Source of the DNA: Phoronis ovalis
Taxonomy: Eukaryota > Phoronida > Phoronidae
NCBI GenBank assembly: GCA_028565635.1
Contig: JAOXYB010027978.1
Coordinates: 1 to 15,357 of the forward strand
Direction of reading: 5' to 3'
DNA: 15,357 bases
Shown piece after piece: positions 8,144 to 15,357 of this stretch. A model generated the notes under the pieces. The model did not search any database, had not been told where the DNA came from, and saw only the letters and a program-made list of their open reading frames with translations. The translations under genes and the position numbers were made by a program. Each line of letters opens with the position of its first letter. The first letter of the stretch is position 1.

Positions 8144-11100
8144 CTGAAAATACCAACAATATAAACACTAAATATATTCAGAACTAACTCAGACCTATGA
8201 ATGTGCAAAATTAGCAAGAAAGTCGTAACACTTCTGTTCTTTGGAAAAAGAGCACACTTCATTACTTAATGTGCTTTATTTACCAAATATATATTAATTT
8301 CTTACAACCATCAGTAGGGATGCATAGAGGTGTGTGACTCTTGGTCAAAAATTATAATTATATGAAACACACTTAAATTATTTGTATTTGCAACTGTTTT
8401 GAATGCGAACATAATACCAATAAGGAACTTAGTAAGCAACTAAATGATCCTGCCATTACCTTTTGCTTCCCTGAGCTGATGCCTTTCTAAATCTCGCTTA
8501 TCTTTAGATACTTTGGTCCTTAGTCCTAAAGCTCCAGTAACCAGACGTCGGGCAGCTGAAGCAGTTGTTTCAGGGCGTGGTTTATACGGTTGAAGAAATT
8601 CTGTAATCATATTAAGATGGTACTGTGTATAGCAAGCTATTCAAAAACCTCTCCTGAAAAGGCAGACCTTACCAAAAGATACTGTCACAGCAGTTCAACT
8701 AAAAAATATCACAGAATGGGACAAAGAATTATGTATCAGTAGGGGTGCATAGAGTTACCAATAAAGCAGTTGGGAAAATTTTGATTTATACACTAGTTAA
8801 TGCTTATTATGGGAATGGGGGAGTGGGGATGGGAATAGTTTGAATTACTATAGTGGAAAGGGGTAAATAATCTTCAGTTTCCATTGTAAGTAGTAATCTT
8901 TAATGGATCAGGGTCCAATATAACACTGTTAATCAATCGTAGAACATGCTTAGTAACGCTCACAGCGAGGTAGAAGGCAATACAATTTGTACAGTCTATC
9001 TACTGCAATGATGAGACAGATTTTTCACATCGTACACATAAAGTGAATGTACAGCAGTGAGTCATGGTACACTAATGTTCTAACTCGTACTTTTTTCTGT
9101 TAGCAATTTTGTGTCTCCACAAATTAATTTACTTTTTTGTGTAAAATAGACTCACAAGTACCAAGTCATAGTTACGTTGCTTATTTGAACGAGAAAATAT
9201 GCAAAAAGAGAGCTAGAATAATTATATATAATCAGATTGTTCACACCAGCCATCTGATTAACTTTTATTATTATTAAGATTTTAATATACTAATAGTTAC
9301 GCCTTCTCAATTACTAACTCGGTCAGTGCTGACTCTTAAAAAGTGTTTGCTGAAGTGAGTGACATTTGATATCTGTGTTACATAAAATATTAATAAATGA
9401 AGAATTACACTCCATACCTGTACATCTTTTAGCTTTCATTTTACTTTGCCTGGTTGCCATGGCTATTGGATGAACTTTTATTTGAGGGTGTTTAATATGA
9501 ATAGCCTCCTCAGCTGAAAAAACGTATTTGTATACAAGCAAGAACAAAGACTTATGCCATAGAGTAGGCTATTAGTCAAGCTATGACTTGAATAGACTAT
9601 TTGCATGCACTTGAGGGCAGCACCATCTGATCCTTTTGATCCCAGATTCTCAGTTGAAACAATACACTGTTTTTAAAACCCTACTTTAGGATTGCATTAA
9701 GCAGCAAAATTTAATTAAAGTACTAAAATATGTTACTAAATAATGCTTTGTGTATTGAATTACTAAGGTAACTTACAAAAAGGAAGTATTTCTTAAACCA
9801 ACGGATATAATATTTTTTTGGTATTGGCTCAGTATGCAAAGAAAGCGAAGAATACAGCGTTTTTGTGAATCAATTGCACGAGCGCACGATGAACTGTCTT
9901 GTTCATTCACAAAATGCGACATGCTGTGAACGTTTGGGTTCATGACAGGTGACTCCACCAAGTGCATGCAAATGGTCTATTGGGATTGCTTGTGTTTTCA
10001 AACAAAGCAAGGATGTTTTGAAACCCAGTGAATCAAATTACACGAAATTACGTCTTAATAATTATACAATTTTCGATTAAGGTATAGGAAATGCTGTAAG
10101 CTAACCAAAATATATATGTTTGTGTACACTTAAGTGGCATGCTAAACTAGATTTCACAAGGTAGAAAAATTGTGAGCTGTGTATTGCTGATAACTTATGC
10201 TAGGTACACTGACATTTGCATATTAGTATCATCTTAACAAACAGTGACATTATTGTGGTAGTATACTCCAGAAAATAGAGATCCTATATTGATACACGAT
10301 AATCATACTTTCAAAGTGAATACATTACGTGTGTAAATGAGATGCACTAACTTGCAGAAGTACACACCTGCAACAGCAGAAGAAAATATACCAATAGCAT
10401 GAGTATCATCAACCCACTTGATATCAAATCCACGATCCCTGAAAAAAAGAGGACATATTACTAGCAAGTATAAGATGTGCACAAGAGAGGTATAACTAGT
10501 AGTCACAATCCATGCTCTTGTTTTGACCACTACAGCCTCCCCTTTTTTCTCAATCCCTGTATTTAATTTGTTCAAAGGGTGCCAAGTTTAAAATATTCCA
10601 AATAATCAGGATATTTCAATTTCCAAATTTGTGTGTGTTTTTATAGTTTCTTGTGTAACTGTTCTTCATACTCTACAGATTTGTTATGAATTTACTAACA
10701 TAAGTTGTTTCCTTACTTTTAAAGTATTTAAAGCACTAACTTACATAAATGGGCTAAATATTGACAAAATATCTCCAGTTTTAAAATCTGCTGGGAAGTC
10801 ATAGATCTCTATCAGATGACCGTATTCCATAGAATCCAGCTCTGGATCTTTTGATTGGTAACTCAAATAGTCAAATTGAGTATGCTGGACTTTGACTTTA
10901 CCTACAGCTGTTGTTAGCTAGAACAAAAAGTTGTAAATCAATGCAGTTGCACATATGTTTGCCTGAATATGGATGAAAATCTTCAAACCAGATTTAATAA
11001 TTGTTTGTACATAAGTTATATAAAACTGAGACTATACATGGATTTACAAAATAAGTTCCTCTATTGCCACTTGTGATAAAACTATCGCCTGAAACAATTT

Positions 11101-14100
11101 AACATATGTGCGCACACATACGGTATTCAGCCTTCCTCTATATACTCCAAGCACAGTGGTCCTGTTCCAGTGTGTTATACTAAAACTTATTTCAAAACTT
11201 AAAATGATTATGACTGCAGGGAAAAATTAATCTTTACCTCGTCCATTAACGTTTCATCCAAACATTCACCAGAGTCATCAAACATATCCTCCCAAGATTC
11301 TTCAACATCAGATTCATGTTGAGTTCCCATATTCTTCCCAATTGAAATTTTCTCCTCAGCCTGTTTGTCTATAATTTTTACTTTCTTGTGACTTGATTTT
11401 GGTACATGCTCATGTACAGTACTTTTTGTAAATATAGAGTCTAAGATTTCATCAGTATTTTCCAGCAGACTTTGGCTTTGTATTTGCTCCTTTTTCTTTA
11501 ATGTTTCCTTGGACATCTTGGCACCTTTTTCCTTTTTATTTGTTTTACCTTTCTCGTTCTTTTTCTCTATTGTTTCATCAGTCCTGTTATCAATCTTGAC
11601 GTTCGCTTGAGAAACAATATCCTCTGCCATCTGAATATCTCCTTGATAATCTGCTGAAGTTGAATCCATATTTATATCAGATTCTTGAACACTTCCTTTG
11701 TCAACATTTTCCATTTCAGACACTGAATTATAACTACTAGAAATTATACTGGTATCCTTGTCTTCACTTACTTCAGCGCATTCTGGAATACTTCTAACTT
11801 CATTCATATTTTTAATATCTGGAATAGCAACCTCTGTTTCATCCGATTTAACTTCAAATGTTAAAATAGTCTGTGTATCATTACTGTTCCTTGTGCTTTG
11901 TCCATTAAGTTTTCCACTTAGCATCGGCATATCTGTGTGAACAGAATTTACATTATCTAAACTTCCTGATAAAATATCTGTTGTTAGCACATTGGTAATT
12001 ATTTTCGTACTTTCAAACTGTGCTTCAGCATCCTCATTCAAATGTTTACCTAGACAAATGGAGTCTTGTTCCTCTTCAGTATCAGCAGTTCCTAAATTCT
12101 CATCTATTTCAGTAGTGGAAAATTCCACTGGTTGCATGCCTAAATTTCCACTAACTGGTACATTTGAAACATGGCTAGAAGTATTATTGGCACCGGAATC
12201 TAATTCTATATCGCGCTGAACTAATTTAAAGGTAGAACCGTCTTTTGAGTGTGCAACAGTTTGAAAATCAGGACATTTATTAGCATTTAAAAAACTTGTA
12301 CTTAAAGTACTGTCCACAAATGTGTCAGCACTTTCAGTCACAGGACTAACATTAGTCAACATGTGAGATCCGAGTTCTAATTCTTCTGTGGTCTTTTTTA
12401 CACGTATATCTTCCTCAATGTCGCATTCTTCACTACCTGTGCATATACTGGAAGTTAAATTATCACTGCTATTTTGTTGCATAACAAGCACTTTGGAAAC
12501 AGAACTGTCACGATCAAATGTGTCTGTATATTTCTTGGTTTCTTTTGGTAACACTGTAGCTGCCTGAATGACATTTGAATGATCATCAGTGAGACTATCT
12601 GCTTGAAGCGATAACTCACACAAATTTCTTTGAGATTCATTTTCAATCGAAGTTTTATCAGTTATCATTTCTGAATCAATATTTTCTGACACTTCAGAAT
12701 CCAATAATTCCTTGGTACAAATATGTGTCTCTTCATTGATATTTTTTATTTTAGTCTGCTGCTTATGACAGTGAGCTGGACGACTTTTTCTACCAGTTGT
12801 GACATTTTCGGCACTTCTCTCCTCACTAACCTTAGTTTCTGTTTCTTTCCTTTTGGTAGGTGGCACATAAACGCCAACTTCTTTGCGCCTTTTTTGCTCC
12901 TTAGATGACTTCTTATCTTTCTTTTGAGCTGACGTTTGATCACTCACATCAACATTATCAAAATGCTTGTTGCCATCACATTCCATGTCATCTGTCAGTG
13001 ATGTAGTGTGTGTAGAGTCCCCAAATCCGGAGTGATTTGATAAGACACTATCCCCGTGGGGAGCTGCACCACTATTGCTGTCTGAAGGTGAAGAGGTATT
13101 ACGTCTTGATGGTGGAACATACCTAGCTACTTCTGCACGCTTCCTTCTTCCGCTATAATACAAAACAAAACTCTAAGACATACACTCTGCTTGCAATTAC
13201 TTATAACCTGGTCTGCTTGTAGCAAAACATCCAAAAAATGTTTCTGACAGTGAGCTGGACGATTTTTTCTACCAGTTGTACCACTCAAAACTTACACTTG
13301 AAGGCACACAATTCAGAGGTACCAAGTAGTATGTATCTTATGTATCTTAACAGCCTTCTTATGAAGTCTTGCAATGCATTGTAATCTGAAGCAATGTTGT
13401 TTTATTGAAGATCCGCAAATGTATACCAAAACACAGGGCTGCTCTTTTACCATTTTGTGAATCAGGAGCTCTTCATGAATTAAACACAAATAATTACATG
13501 GGAAAACATTTTTTTTTTAAATGTTGAAGGACAAAATATAAAATTACTTGTTTGTACTGTGAGGATTGCTCGATCGTCCTTGTGCTTTGGATTGTTCAGG
13601 AAAGTTGTAGTTTGGTGTTTGTTCCATTTCTATAGCCCTGTAAATGTATAAAGGCCATAAAAAATATGTGTATGACATATAAAATTATGTCTTGTAAAAA
13701 AAACAACAACTACAAACTCCTTATTAGGATGCATTTTGAAGTAGGCAAAATATTGCAAACAAGGATAGATTATTTTATGAATAAACTAAAAACAGAACGA
13801 TCATTAGTTATACTGAGTAACGAGAGAAATATTTATATTTATAGAGCACACTGTTAAACAGTACATATGAGAAATTATTGACATTGCCAGATTGTGATAT
13901 AAAAAAAACACATGAAATTGTTTAAAATCTGCTGAACAGTTAAGCTTGCCACAGGCATTTTATTAGTTGTTTTAAATAGAATGTCAGATTTCACAGCAGT
14001 GCGCAAAAAAAACAACAATCGTTAGTTATGAAATTTATCCCGTAATGAATTTTTTACCTTAAAACTGTTGCTTCCAAGCATATAACTGTTCTTCTAGAGT

Positions 14101-14632
14101 TTCCTTCTCCAACAGAAAAACTACACAGACTAGGGAATTCTTGGCGGGCTTTATGAATCAGTAAACGATAGTAGCTTGTGACAGGTGGGAAAACTAAGAC
14201 TCTATAACAAGAATTATACAATAATTAAATTTAAATATTTATCATATCAGATTTAATATATATCAGGTGTAAAAAAAACAACAATTCTATAGAAATTTAA
14301 ACTATTTTAGACTGATATCTTTCAAGATATATCTTCTTAAAAATCTTCACATAAGCATAACAGTTACTGGAGAACAAACAATACTTGACGAAGTGTATTT
14401 CGGTAATGACTGATTGGCATTTTAACAAATGATAACATGAACATTTCTACTTCACACCACCATTAAAAGCAAAAAAATCTTAAGGACAGATTATTAACTA
14501 ATACAAATTATACTTGCACTTTTAAGGTTGCATTCTGTAGCCAGTGACCAATATCTGAGATAACAAGTTGAACAAAATCACTATCCTGGATGCTGAGATA
14601 TCTATTATCCAATGTCAGCGCCAGGTCGTATG
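8064..14632 (-). CDS. R3HCC1: Gene B: R3HCC1/R3HCC1L-family protein with R3H, two EJC-binding motifs and RRM-like domain (9 exons)
   Basis: Exons in transcript order: about 14632-14518, 14201-14058, 13637-13548, 13152-11238, 10917-10745, 10438-10368, 9513-9418, 8600-8460 and 8143-8064. Phases agree throughout if the first donor is GC. The product is about 938 residues counted from a CTG at 14624. Order: R3H (about 1-84), linker, EJC-binding-like motif 1 (116-131), motif 2 (201-217), a long disordered Ser/Thr/Asp/Glu-rich region, Lys-rich probable coiled coil (about 645-690), ESWEDMFDDSGECLDETLM near 733-751, RRM-like domain (about 786-865) and a basic Arg/Lys-rich tail. The family is annotated in vertebrates as possibly binding the exon junction complex core; its molecular role is poorly known. 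R3H is present as in R3HCC1, while the long middle and WEDMFDD motif resemble R3HCC1L, so this may be the pre-duplication form. The true start codon is unresolved. Confidence 0.9.
8144..8459 (-). other. Intron of gene B
   Basis: Last intron, AT-rich. It contains the first copy of the 20 bp direct repeat (8310-8329). Confidence 0.88.
8310..8329 (+). repeat. Direct repeat copy 1 (flanks exon at 8460-8600)
   Basis: ATCAGTAGGGATGCATAGAG; the second copy at 8735-8754 differs at one base. Confidence 0.6.
8460..8600 (-). CDS. R3HCC1: Gene B exon: basic tail with ARRLV motif
   Basis: Acceptor GATTACAG; donor GTAATG; 141 bp. It encodes FLQPYKPRPETTASAARRLV, then TGALGLRTKVSKDKRDLERH and QLREAK. The RP-x-T-x3-ARRLV-x-GALGL pattern matches the C-terminus of R3HCC1. 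The second half is probably a charged helix. Confidence 0.92.
8735..8754 (+). repeat. Direct repeat copy 2 (flanks exon at 8460-8600)
   Basis: ATCAGTAGGGGTGCATAGAG; 19 of 20 bases match the copy at 8310-8329. Confidence 0.6.
8811..8833 (+). other. Possible G-quadruplex motif
   Basis: Four runs of three to five G (8811-8813, 8817-8821, 8825-8828, 8831-8833) with loops of 2-3 nt. It lies on the template strand of gene B, so any quadruplex would form in DNA, not in the gene B transcript. Confidence 0.5.
9418..9513 (-). CDS. R3HCC1: Gene B exon: end of RRM-like domain
   Basis: Acceptor TTTTTTCAG; donor GTATGG; 96 bp. It encodes EEAIHIKHPQIKVHPIAMAT and RQSKMKAKRCT, corresponding to the final helix and strand and the start of the basic tail (family pattern T-x-QSK-x-KA). 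Confidence 0.92.
9514..10367 (-). other. Intron of gene B with inverted-repeat element
   Basis: 0.85 kb intron. Nearly half is the inverted-repeat-bounded segment at 9591-9981; the rest is AT-rich with no signals seen. Confidence 0.88.
9591..9981. mobile_element. Candidate MITE: 391 bp segment with 23 bp terminal inverted repeats
   Basis: The left arm (9591-9613) reads AATAGACTATTTGCATGCAC then TTG. The right arm (9959-9981) is its reverse complement with one mismatch. Weak similarity continues inward for about 12 bp. Both arms contain the octamer ATTTGCAT (9599-9606 forward, 9967-9974 reverse). I find no clear target-site duplication, so a simple inverted duplication is also possible. Confidence 0.42.
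10368..10438 (-). CDS. R3HCC1: Gene B exon: central strand of RRM-like domain
   Basis: Acceptor TTTTTTCAG; donor GTGTGT; 71 bp. It encodes DRGFDIKWVDDTHAIGIFSS and AVA. WVDDTHA-x-GIF is the most conserved segment of the family and sits where RNP1 would be in a normal RRM. Confidence 0.94.
10439..10744 (-). other. Intron of gene B
   Basis: 306 bp between the two RRM-like exons; non-coding, no signals seen beyond splice sites. Confidence 0.9.
10745..10917 (-). CDS. R3HCC1: Gene B exon: start of RRM-like domain
   Basis: Acceptor TTCTAG; donor GTAAGT. It encodes LTTAVGKVKVQHTQFDYLSY, an acidic turn, then HLIEIYDFPADFKTGDIL and SIFSPF. The EIYDF strand and following helix match the C-terminal domain of R3HCC1 and R3HCC1L. 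Confidence 0.93.
10918..11237 (-). other. Intron of gene B
   Basis: 320 bp following the large exon; non-coding, no repeats seen. Confidence 0.9.
11238..13152 (-). CDS. R3HCC1: Gene B large exon: two EJC-binding-like motifs, disordered region and WEDMFDD motif
   Basis: Acceptor GTATTATAG; donor GTAAAG; 1915 bp, open throughout. Motif 1 (RRKRAEVARYVPPSRR) is at 13148-13101 and motif 2 (KRRKEVGVYVPPTKRK) at about 12893-12846. The rest is low-complexity and rich in Ser, Thr, Asn, Asp and Glu, with a Lys-rich segment near 11500-11590. The 3' end encodes ESWEDMFDDSGECLDETLM, which matches a conserved motif I recall just before the RRM-like domain of R3HCC1L. The open frame extends past both ends (13163 and 11208), but phases fix the boundaries. 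Confidence 0.93.
12767..12800 (+). repeat. 34 bp duplicated segment, exonic copy
   Basis: Matches 13246-13279 at 33 of 34 bases. In gene B it encodes TTGRKSRPAHC, downstream of the second EJC-binding-like motif. Confidence 0.7.
13153..13547 (-). other. Intron of gene B carrying a copy of exon sequence
   Basis: 395 bp. It contains, at 13246-13279, a 34 bp near-copy of the adjacent large exon (12767-12800) in the same orientation. Confidence 0.88.
13246..13279 (+). repeat. 34 bp duplicated segment, intronic copy
   Basis: Same orientation as the exonic copy and one base different. In the same frame it would read TTGRKNRPAHC, and that frame stays open to the next exon boundary, but no acceptor supports its use as an exon. 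Confidence 0.7.
13548..13637 (-). CDS. R3HCC1: Gene B exon: short linker
   Basis: Acceptor TTTACAG; donor GTAATT; 90 bp, phase 2 at both ends, so skipping it would keep the frame. It encodes AIEMEQTPNYNFPEQSKAQG then RSSNPHSTN, a polar linker between R3H and the first EJC-binding-like motif. It contains an in-frame ATG that could serve a shorter isoform. Confidence 0.85.
13638..14057 (-). other. Intron of gene B
   Basis: 420 bp, AT-rich. It contains two exact copies of A8CAACAA (plus strand, 13696 and 14005); a third is in the next intron at 14271. Confidence 0.88.
14058..14201 (-). CDS. R3HCC1: Gene B exon: R3H domain core
   Basis: Acceptor TTATAG; donor GTAAAA. It encodes VLVFPPVTSYYRLLIHKARQ and then EFPSLCSFSVGEGNSRRTVI. 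The R-x3-H spacing (R48, H52) that names the domain and the FSVGEG-x2-RRTVIC segment closely follow vertebrate R3HCC1. R3H domains bind single-stranded nucleic acid. Confidence 0.93.
14202..14517 (-). other. Intron of gene B, probable GC-AG type
   Basis: The minus-strand 5' end reads GCAAGT (14517-14512) and the 3' end TTATAG. GT donors at 14519 (GTGCAA) and 14513 (GTATAA) would both leave phase 0, which does not fit the phase 2 entry into the R3H core exon. Confidence 0.65.
14518..14632 (-). CDS. R3HCC1: Gene B exon 1 in window: N-terminal part of R3H domain
   Basis: Encodes YDLALTLDNRYLSIQDSDF followed by VQLVISDIGHWLQNATLK, which aligns with the start of vertebrate R3HCC1 (LD...LSS...NDFV). 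A CCCAG acceptor would place the exon start at 14632. Alternatively translation starts at the CTG at 14624-14622 (G at -3 and +4). An in-frame TGA lies just upstream at about 14650 and there is no ATG. The donor is inferred to be GCAAGT after 14518. Confidence 0.72.
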
Positions 14633-15207
14633 CTGGGATGTATGTTCACACACAGATACTTCAATCCTAAAATCAGTATTTGCAAATTTAACTAGATCCT
14701 TTCTTAAAGTGGTTTACTGTTAAATGATGATAGTTTTCTGTTTTTTGGCTCCTTTCCACAAAGTCAGAAGCATGACTTCATGACCATGCTACAGCAACCT
14801 AAACCTTTTTTATTATATGACTTGTTACAGAGTTGTAAATCTGACTACCTTCAGTCAATGTTAGATTATTTGCAGGTGATTGTGTAGTTAATCGTACAAT
14901 TACATTTTTATCTTAATGTCTTAACCCATATCATCATCATGGGGGAAATATGCTGTCAGGATGCTTTGTCTATATGCGAGAGCAGGTATTCCAAATGGTT
15001 ATGGGAGTAGTCAAAGTTGAAGTTCAATACGCACACAGTATCAGGGGTATAATATTTTACTCATGACTTACATTTGGGACGGTTGGTCACTTTCACTGTG
15101 ATTTGCTATACAAGGATTTGTGACATTCAGCAAGCCTCATCTGTCAGAAGTTGTCCGAGGCATAGCGCGAACTCACGAAATTGGGATTAACTCAAATATA
15201 CGGTTCA
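14633..15207 (-). other. Upstream of the first visible gene B exon
   Basis: Non-coding on both strands as far as I can see. It is either intron or 5' flank of gene B. I find no ATG exon that would join in frame to the exon at 14632, and no clear promoter motif. Confidence 0.55.
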
Positions 15208-15331
15208 GGGTCAATTGGACCCCAAGACAACTGGACCCCAAGACAACTGGACACCATTTTGGGACAACTGGACCCCAGGTCAACTGGACCCCAGGACAAC
15301 TGGACCCCAGTATTTGGGACAATTGGACACC
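15208..15331 (+). repeat. Imperfect minisatellite, about seven units of 15-16 bp
   Basis: The unit is close to GGACAACTGGACCCCA, with variants GGTCAACTGGACCCCA and GACAATTGGACACC and two units lengthened by ATTTTG or GTATTT. The long open frame across it (15120-15353) comes from the repeat and is not taken as a gene. Confidence 0.85.
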
Positions 15332-15357
15332 TGTAATTATGTTGTATAATTGACCAC

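Larger units (their letters stand above)
8601..9417 (-). other. Intron of gene B
   Basis: 0.8 kb, AT-rich. It holds the second direct-repeat copy (8735-8754) and a G-rich quadruplex-type run at 8811-8833. Confidence 0.88.

Noticed and set aside
9773-9967. Minus-strand 64-codon open frame inside a gene B intron
   Set aside because: It starts in the right inverted-repeat arm, has no homology that I recognise, and the flanking gene B exons already join in phase without it.
11758-12943. Several open frames of 60-75 codons in other frames and on the plus strand
   Set aside because: They are shadows of the 1.9 kb gene B exon, whose frame is continuous and carries the family motifs.
13666-13857. 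Plus-strand 63-codon open frame
   Set aside because: Lies in a gene B intron, antisense and AT-rich, with no motif or splice support.
15120-15353. Plus-strand 77-codon open frame rich in NWTP and QLDP
   Set aside because: The open frame is produced by the minisatellite unit, not by a recognisable protein.
1-15357. CRISPR arrays, bacterial operons, tRNA or rRNA genes
   Set aside because: No regularly spaced exact repeats with unique spacers, no cloverleaf or rRNA-like sequence, and all coding signals are spliced eukaryotic exons.

Overview
The window looks like nuclear DNA from an animal: AT-rich, with many short exons separated by introns of about 0.25 to 1.1 kb, GT-AG splice sites and metazoan protein domains. 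An invertebrate is likely, perhaps a mollusc or other lophotrochozoan, but that is a guess from gene style. Nothing viral or bacterial is visible. Almost all of it is explained by two protein-coding genes that converge tail to tail.

Gene A (+ strand, <1 to 6434) is partial at its 5' end. Ten exons with matching splice phases encode 358 residues up to the stop: a three-repeat TPR domain with all five two-carboxylate-clamp residues of Hsp70/Hsp90 co-chaperones, then a UBA domain, an acidic linker, an RRM, a Gln-rich segment and a C-terminal CCCH zinc finger. This joins chaperone-tail, ubiquitin and RNA binding in one chain. I cannot give it a firm name; the TPR part resembles TTC31-like proteins.

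Gene B (- strand, about 14632 down to 8064) is an R3HCC1/R3HCC1L-family gene. Nine exons encode about 938 residues: an R3H domain, two tandem copies of an exon-junction-complex-binding motif (vertebrate relatives have one, as far as I recall), a long disordered Ser/Thr/Glu-rich region in a 1.9 kb exon, a conserved WEDMFDD-type motif, an RRM-like fold and a basic C-terminal tail. The first intron can only be kept in frame with a GC-AG donor, and no ATG was found for the first exon.

Between the stops lie the two 3' UTRs and a short intergenic stretch (6435-8063). Introns carry a 627 bp TTAA-flanked inverted-repeat element (a MITE with the target site typical of piggyBac elements), a 391 bp inverted-repeat element with octamer motifs in both arms, a 34 bp copy of exon sequence inside a neighbouring intron, and a direct repeat flanking exon B8. 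An imperfect 15-16 bp minisatellite lies near the right edge. Both genes encode probable RNA-associated proteins; any functional link between them is only an inference from position.
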